This document shows, in pieces, positions 34,310 through 64,000 of a stretch of DNA of 64,000 nt. This DNA comes from Chelydra serpentina (lineage: Eukaryota; Chordata; Testudines; Chelydridae). Every line of letters starts with the position of its first letter. The stretch's first letter is position 1. Where the stretch lies: positions 5,983,001 through 6,047,000 of the forward strand of contig JBAIAC010000027.1 in the NCBI GenBank assembly GCA_037349315.1. Direction: 5' to 3'. Below the pieces are notes generated by a model. The model did no database searches and was not told the DNA's origin. It saw only the letters and a program-made list of their open reading frames with translations. The position numbers and the translations under genes were made by a program.

Positions 34310-34700
34310 AGATGCCATTTTTCTCAAATGTGGCCACCAGAGGCTTTTCTTGCGACCACAGCCTCCTGGGTGGTGGGGGTGCAGACTGGGAAGCAGCCCC
34401 CACTCCCTTGGGGGTGCTAGCAGTGGTTGGGCTGTGGCTACCTCAGGGAGACAGAAAAGCTGGAGAAGACAGCTGGTGTGAGTTCCCCACCTTCCTAGGG
34501 GTGGTGGGTGGCAGGCTCCATGTACCAGGCTTTGGGGCCCCATTCCCCTGGGCATGGGGGTTTGGGCTCTATTCCCTGGCTGTGAGGTGATGGGCTCTGA
34601 ACTCACCCTCCCCAATTGCCCCTGATCCCAGCTGCCTCCATAACCAGTTCCCCATCCGGGACTTAATTTGGCCCTGGGCTTGCCGGGACTGAGTATATCT
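34310..34700. repeat. GC-rich repeat-like block in the intergenic spacer
   Basis: Compositionally sharp block (GTGGCCACCAGAGGCTTTTC to GGGACTTAATTTGGCCCTGG) in AT-rich surroundings, similar in style to turtle interspersed repeats I recall. No termini were resolved. A long minus-strand frame here has no recognisable protein. Confidence 0.35.
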
Positions 34701-36399
34701 GAAGTGAAAAGTGATATTTGTATGTTTGTTAATATCACACCAGACTTATCCACTAGCAAGTCTTTTTTTAAAAAGCGACCGAAAGAAACAATAACAAGAA
34801 CATACAAAGCACCTTATTTGTGTTTCTATTCTGTTTAGGTCCAGTAAAGAATAGAGACAACTGTACACTATTTTTATTACTGAGTCTGCAAACAAATTAC
34901 AATGATTTGGACATGTATATGTGGATATTTATTTTTCCTAAAGTTAAGTATTTTAGGAAAAATTGTCAGAGAGGCCACCGGCAAGACTTGGTGTCCGCAG
35001 TCTGCTGAGAGGTACTAGGGACTATAGTCACAAAGCTCTTTGAGATTAGGTGTGAGTATGCCCTTCAATTAACAATTGTCAGGATGAGTTATTTAGAAGC
35101 CCTCCACTTAAGGCAAAAAGGGATTGTGAACTTCTCCAAGAGTTTGGGTGCATCCGGGAAGGCAGAAGAGGAAAAGCAAGCAAGCCAGGCATTAACTGGC
35201 GAGTCCCATGTGTTATCCTAGAAGAAGCTAGGCAGAGACTTTTTAGGTCTGTTCAGTTGGCTAGAGAGACTGGGGGCTGTAAGCTAATGAACTGTTCTTA
35301 CTGTGCCTGGTTCTTCCTAGACTCAGAGATAACAGGATGGTGTCGAGTCCTTGTAAATGAACAAGATTACATCCAAGAAAATACCATACTCCATCAATTT
35401 GTTACCAGCTAGAACATCCCCAAAGCCCCAAACTTAGACTAGACACTCAGGTCAAAGAGGGGAAATGCTTCTAACAAACCTATCCATCCTGTAGAGCAGT
35501 ATTAGGTACGTTTGGAGTTAGAATATATAAGGACTCTTCCTTCCCAGCCTGAAGAAATGTTCAAATGTTAATTTCCTATATCTGTTAACTATCCCACAAT
35601 AGAAAGAGAGTTGCCCTTACAGGAAAAGAGCTGGAGTTTTTGGTTGCATAGGTTAGACTTCACAATGGTGACTTGAAACACAGACAGACAGACACACACA
35701 CACTAAAACCACTAGTTGATACACAGATAACTTCCTCCTTGCACATACTATAATTTTGTTTGACAATGAAAAATGTTTGAAGGCTATGACTCAACAGGCC
35801 TAATTTGATTTAGTGCTGCCACTTAAGGAGGGCTGCCAGCTGTAAATTTTATTTTTTCCTTATCCTGATTGACTAATTAACTTATGTGGAGACAAATGAC
35901 ATCAAAATAGGCAAAGCTGACAAAAGGGAAAGCTCTAGCCAGTTTACAGTAGCAAGCAAAATATATTTTAAAAAATGCTAGGGAATGATTGCTCTGGGGA
36001 ATCTGTTTGCAATTGCAAAAGTTTTATTTGTACTATACTTCCTTTCAAATAATTACCTTTGCTTATTTTATTCAAAACTAAGAAAGCAGACATTAAACTG
36101 AAGACATCTGCTGCTGCAAATGGCGATAACCCAGCAGCCCTAGACAAGTACTATGGGAAACAGGAGGAATGGGGGGAGGGAGTGTCAGGGAAAAGAGGTC
36201 ACACTTACCTGAGTGCATGTGCTTGATGATGTATTCAAATTTTGATTCAACATATATAGTCAGAAAAAATGAACATGTACCAGTGTATACAAAGTCTTTT
36301 TTCTTCAGTGTATTTGCATGTAACTTGTGATAGAGATTCACATAAATCTTAATGTGTTGCAGCCAGGTTTCCTTGTGGGGGAAAAAAAGTCATCCTTTT

Positions 36400-36423
36400 A
36401 AAAAAAAAAAAAAAAAAAAAAAA
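36400..36423. repeat. 24-bp A homopolymer
   Basis: Uninterrupted A run in the intergenic spacer. No retrocopy or SINE body was recognised just upstream. Confidence 0.9.
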
Positions 36424-37617
36424 GGCTGAACATCTCACCAGTCTTTCACGACAAACCTGTAAAAGCTTGTAAACTGGTGAAGAGTTGTTTGAATTCCATG
36501 GCAGACAGGCAGCTAAGTAGGATCTATTAAAATGCTTTGAAATTTAGAGATGAAAAATGCAGTTATTCATTTAACTAAAAATGGTTTATACTAAGCAAGA
36601 ATCAAAATTAAAACCAGCAGTTAATATTTTAGACTTATAATATTATAGATCAGTAAGTCAAATATAGCTACTCGATTGCTAGTTAAAAACTGCTTTTTCG
36701 TGTATGAATTTCTGTGCAACAGTAAAAATCATGATCCCTAGTAAAAACTGTTAACCATGGGTTACAATCCCATAGTATGAGAAATAATTTCTTTTAAGAC
36801 CCAACCTAGACCATACATTATTTATATCTGTAAGAGATGTTATTACATTCATTGGATGAAAGAGAATTATACATTTTCAGAAAGACTATGATTCCATTTG
36901 GGGTTTCTGTAGCCATAGTAACATGTAGGTAGCAGAGCTAATTTTAGCCTGTGGTTTTATTGTTCCAGTATTAAAGAATTAGGTTCCAAAAATATAATCC
37001 TGGCCATTGATGTAATTCTAGAATACTGGCCTTTTCCTTGCACATTTAAAAGCAAATCATGTGTAGGAGTCTTCTGACCATAACGTACCCACCTAACACA
37101 AAACACATTCAGTATAAAATGCCATAGTGTATATTGGGTCCGTAGCCAAACCAGTACCTGGAATGTTCTGCACCACAAAACATAAATTAGAATAAAGATA
37201 AAGCAAGCACGATGATTAAAGAAACTAGACAACAGAAGTGACCAGCTCAGAAAAACATGCCTTCTCCCCCCTCCCCCGCCCCCATGTGAAAAAATCTCTG
37301 TCAAGTGATCATAAAAATACTGACCAAACTGAAAGACTGCTCAAAGACAGACAAATAGACTTTGGACGACACCTTCAGGGAAAACTCTCTACAGAGCGGG
37401 TTTCTAAACCAAGAAGTCCTTGCTCACAGCTCAACAAGACCTTGAGAGACACAAAGGCCAACCCAATTAACTCAAAATGCCTTAGAAAGACATAGTGGGA
37501 CAGAATTTTAATATGTTTCTGAATTAATTTTTCATAGTAATTAAAGATGGAAAGGACTTAAGTCATCAAGTCAAGTGCCCACCACTAGTATATGCTTCTT
37601 TGAGTAAAGCAGATTGA

Positions 37618-37792
37618 TTGGGGGAAGGGATAGCTTGGTGGTTTGAGCATTAGCTTGCTAAACCCAGGGTTGTGAGTTCAATCCTTGAGGGGGCCATTTA
37701 GGGATCTGGGGCAAAAATCTGTCAGGGGACAGTACTTGGTCCTGCTGGTGAAGGCAGGGGACTGTACTTGATGACCTTTCAGTTCTATGAGA
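37618..37792 (+). mobile_element. tRNA-derived SINE of turtle Cry I type
   Basis: The head resembles a tRNA with a pol III A box (TAGCTTGGTGG, 37631-37641) and B box (GAGTTCAATCC, 37674-37684). The body has GGGGGCCATTTAGGGATCTG, and the tail ACTTGATGACCTTTCAGTTC resembles a CR1 end. This SINE family is characteristic of hidden-necked turtles and is the main evidence for the organism. Confidence 0.85.
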
Positions 37793-38059
37793 GAAGCATA
37801 TCTCCATATCTTTTATTGAACACTGTATTTGCCTATGTCCCTTTAAAAATTCTATATAGTAATATAGGAACAATACAAATCTTAACTTCCAACTGAAAAA
37901 TGCAAATACAGTAAAATTCTGTCAGAGTTATACATTACCAGAAATCCAGTCAGTCAATCTATGCACTACCAGTATTGTTAGTGACTCAGTAAGTTTAGCC
38001 CAACGTACCATGTTAATATTAACATGTTGAGCAGGGAGCTAGCAAAATATGTAAATTTG

Positions 38060-38160
38060 AAAACGGCTGTAGTAATTACCTCATTCAGTGTTGTGGGGAT
38101 TAATCTGTAAAGCACTTTGAGCTGCTCTGTCGAAAGACACTGTAGAATGTCAACAGTCTT
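38060..38160 (+). mobile_element. Weak MIR-like remnant
   Basis: TTACCTCATTCAGTGTTGTG followed by GGGATTAATCTGTAAAGCAC resembles the MIR 3' core. Confidence 0.35.
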
Positions 38161-39619
38161 AAACTGCATAAATATTTAAGATTAAGCATTGACCAGTTAT
38201 TTAATTGAATTTAAATAATCCAAATAAAGAGGAGCTGTTTTGAAACTTTCCACAGGACACAGAAATAAGCCTAGTTCAGTGGTTTTAACTTGTTCAATTT
38301 GCTTTTGGGGCCTCTTTGTTTCTGAAAAACTGCACATAATTTGAATAAAATGGATGACTGCATACATCTTATATCTTCATGTCGAATTGCAGCCCACCTG
38401 GATGACATACAACACTTCATCTTGTTCTGAGTAGCTAAGATCCTTATAGATCAAGACAGAGCAATGGACTCTGAAGTCATTTTTATTGGCCACAGCAGTA
38501 TAATTAAAAATAAAGGCAACCTCATTTCAAACTCATTTAGCCATGTTTCACTCATGGACCAAACCTGAGTTTTTGCTTACCCAAAAAATAAAAAGTTGGA
38601 CATCTTCCTTCTCCCATAAAATAAATGGATAGTGGCTCTGATGGAAGATAGAGTTGCTTGTTGATGGTTCCGGATCCTCTGACTGGTGTACACGAGGAAG
38701 AACCTACACTCTCTTCCTCCCTTCTATTTTGTCTGGCTCAACTTAGTTTCTATAGTGTTCAGTTGAAGCGCATCAAACTTACACAAATAGTGGGTATTTG
38801 CAGAAGCAGCAGCTCTAACATCAAAACCCTGCAAAATGCCACTGATTCTCCCATAAAAAACAGACTCTGGTTAGCGAAGGAGAGATGCTGGAAGATAAAG
38901 CCAAACCCTCTGCTGAAAATGAGGATGGACATTCCTCTAGAATTTAAGAATGGAGAAATACAGTAGTAAGAGCAAAAGCACATAAGAATCTTGATCGCTC
39001 CAGTATTCCTGTTACAGAGATTGGGAGTAGGTGGTGGGGTGGGAAGGACAGTTATTTGGATACCAATGGCTTTTCAGGATATATTTGTGTTTTACTATAA
39101 ATGATCCTGCATAACAACTGGTATGGACACTTTATAAAGGTATGTATATATTAACTATAAAAAACAAACTCAACATGCACAGGATGAACAGATTGGTGTG
39201 CAGTCAAGAAAGTTTCCCCCAACAACATGCTGGCATAAACCTTTGAGGTTTCTTTATCTCCCTCTGAAGCACTGAATAGGGACTACAAAAATCAGGTGGA
39301 CCTATTTTTCCTGATCAAAATTACCTGCGGAGGCAGGCAGGGGGGAGGCAAAGCGTGTAGAGAAGCAGTAGACTTCTCTAATCCGAGTCTGTATTTCTCA
39401 TTCCAGAAGTCTTCTCCATGGCACATCACACTATCTACCCTCCTCCCTTTTTTTAATAAAGCGTAGAATTGGGAACCATTTGATAAAAACGGGGTTGTTG
39501 GTTTTGGGGTTTTTTTAAGGACAGGGAAAGAACCATTTAATAGTTGCACAATTACACAAAACCGCAGTGTTTAAAGAATATGAGCGTAAGACACTCTACG
39601 TACTTAAAGAACAAAGGTA

Positions 39620-40532
39620 CCCTGAGCAAGTTTTCACTTGTTTTATTTAGGTGAACATACATATGGTCCACATACTCAATGAAAACTGTAAATCATAACA
39701 TAATTTGATGACTTAAGTTGGAAAGGAATTAGCAGTACCATCAGTTAGTGGAATAACAAAAAATGCCTTTATGGGGCACATATGTTAAAAGGAATACTAC
39801 TACCGAATGCCTGGATAAAAATGCCATAAATTACTACAGGGGATGAGAATGGCTTTGTAGAATGGGTTGGAGTTTTCAGAAATTTAAAAAAAAACAATTT
39901 TTTTTGCTAAATACTTTGACGATTAAGGTTACAAAAAATACAACTGAATAAGATACTGCATAGTATTTTAATTAAGATAAAGAAATTGATATTGAGCTGT
40001 GTGTCAAGTAACACAACTTCTCTGCTTCCATTTCATTTCTGAATAGAGAAATCTAAAATTTAAAAACAAAAAATAGGCCTAGAGTATTCTCTAAAAGACA
40101 CACTTTGGGTTGAACGTATAGTACTATGAAAATACATATCTTCCATTCTATTTAATAATTTACTTCAGTTAAAAAGTTGTGAAATTCTCATCACAAGAAG
40201 CTTATACAAATTCATGACTTTAGTAAATTAACAAAAAAGATTACACATTTTCTTTTAAACAAGGTTTAGCCCTGTTGTAACAATTATACAAGGGGGAAAA
40301 AAGAGACTACATTTGTATGAAGGAGTACAAATTTACACACATTTTACAGAGACTTATACCCTACACATCTACAAAATTCACATTTATAATACAAGCAGTA
40401 CAAGGCTGAGAATAAAGCTGTTCGATACCAAAAAGTTTTCTACTTTAAAAAAAGATAAACAGGAAGAGTTTCAAATTTCTGCACCAACTTCAAAATTCTA
40501 ATCAGACCAAACTGTGCTCACACAAACACCCT
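39620..40532 (-). other. PPM1D: PPM1D predicted 3' UTR
   Basis: AT-rich sequence from the stop codon to the first canonical polyadenylation signal on the minus strand (39647-39642). No canonical AATAAA occurs earlier, though ATTAAA variants do (for example near 40151). The end point is inferred. Confidence 0.5.
39642..39647 (-). promoter_or_regulatory. PPM1D: Candidate PPM1D poly(A) signal AATAAA
   Basis: Minus-strand AATAAA about 0.89 kb after the stop codon. It is followed within about 30-40 nt by a T/GT-rich patch (TTTGTTCTTT), as expected for a cleavage and polyadenylation site near 39620. Confidence 0.5.

Positions 40533-64000
<23,468 letters not shown>

Larger units (their letters stand above)
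33891..39619. other. Intergenic spacer between PPM1D 3' end and BCAS3 promoter
   Basis: About 5.7 kb. It has a GC-rich repeat-like block at 34310-34700, a 24-bp A run at 36400-36423, the Cry-type SINE at 37618-37792 and a weak MIR-like stretch at 38060-38160. No exon of a known gene was recognised. Confidence 0.6.

Noticed and set aside
34244..34807. 187-codon minus-strand frame
   Set aside because: It covers the GC-rich repeat-like block and the peptide is not recognisable.
37618..37690. Possible tRNA gene from A and B boxes
   Set aside because: The acceptor stem does not close and the sequence continues into a SINE body.

Overview
This is a 64 kb piece of vertebrate nuclear DNA, most likely from a hidden-necked turtle (Cryptodira). 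It is AT-rich and intron-dominated. It carries a tRNA-headed SINE of the turtle Cry I type, CR1 LINE fragments, many short palindromic DNA transposons whose ends read GTCTACACT, and several old MIR SINEs. Two genes were recognised by translating exons and matching them to remembered human proteins. Both lie on the minus strand, so transcription runs right to left.

Right half (about 39.6-64 kb): PPM1D, the WIP1 phosphatase. Four coding exons are present (61347-61471, 48392-48582, 47601-47843, 40533-41087), matching human exons 3-6. The last exon holds the C-terminal tail and the stop codon, followed by a predicted 3' UTR of about 0.9 kb with an AATAAA signal near 39.64 kb. Exons 1-2 lie beyond the right edge.

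Middle (about 33-39.6 kb): a short intergenic stretch ending in a CpG island at about 33-33.9 kb. The island has CCAAT boxes, an E-box, an ETS site and the palindrome TCTCGCGAGA, and is the promoter of the next gene.

Left half (1-33 kb): the 5' part of BCAS3. It has a non-coding first exon ending at 32949 and five coding exons (30641-30711, 26754-26808, 24218-24293, 21761-21867, 8680-8761) that encode the first 130 residues. The gene continues past the left edge. The tandem order PPM1D then BCAS3 on one strand is the same as on human chromosome 17q23. PPM1D acts in DNA-damage signalling and BCAS3 in autophagy and the cytoskeleton; they are neighbours, not one pathway.

Everything else is intron or spacer. 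The most notable non-genic structures are: a hairpin of two CR1 tails with 98-bp arms; a 164-bp duplicated segment flanked by a 10-bp direct repeat; a 1-kb pyrimidine-biased tract just inside BCAS3 intron 1; a broken protein-like fragment abutting the PPM1D last-exon acceptor; a solo LTR with exact 5-bp target duplications; and several nested or palindromic MITEs. I found no sign of a new multi-gene system. The novelty here is in repeats and gene structure.
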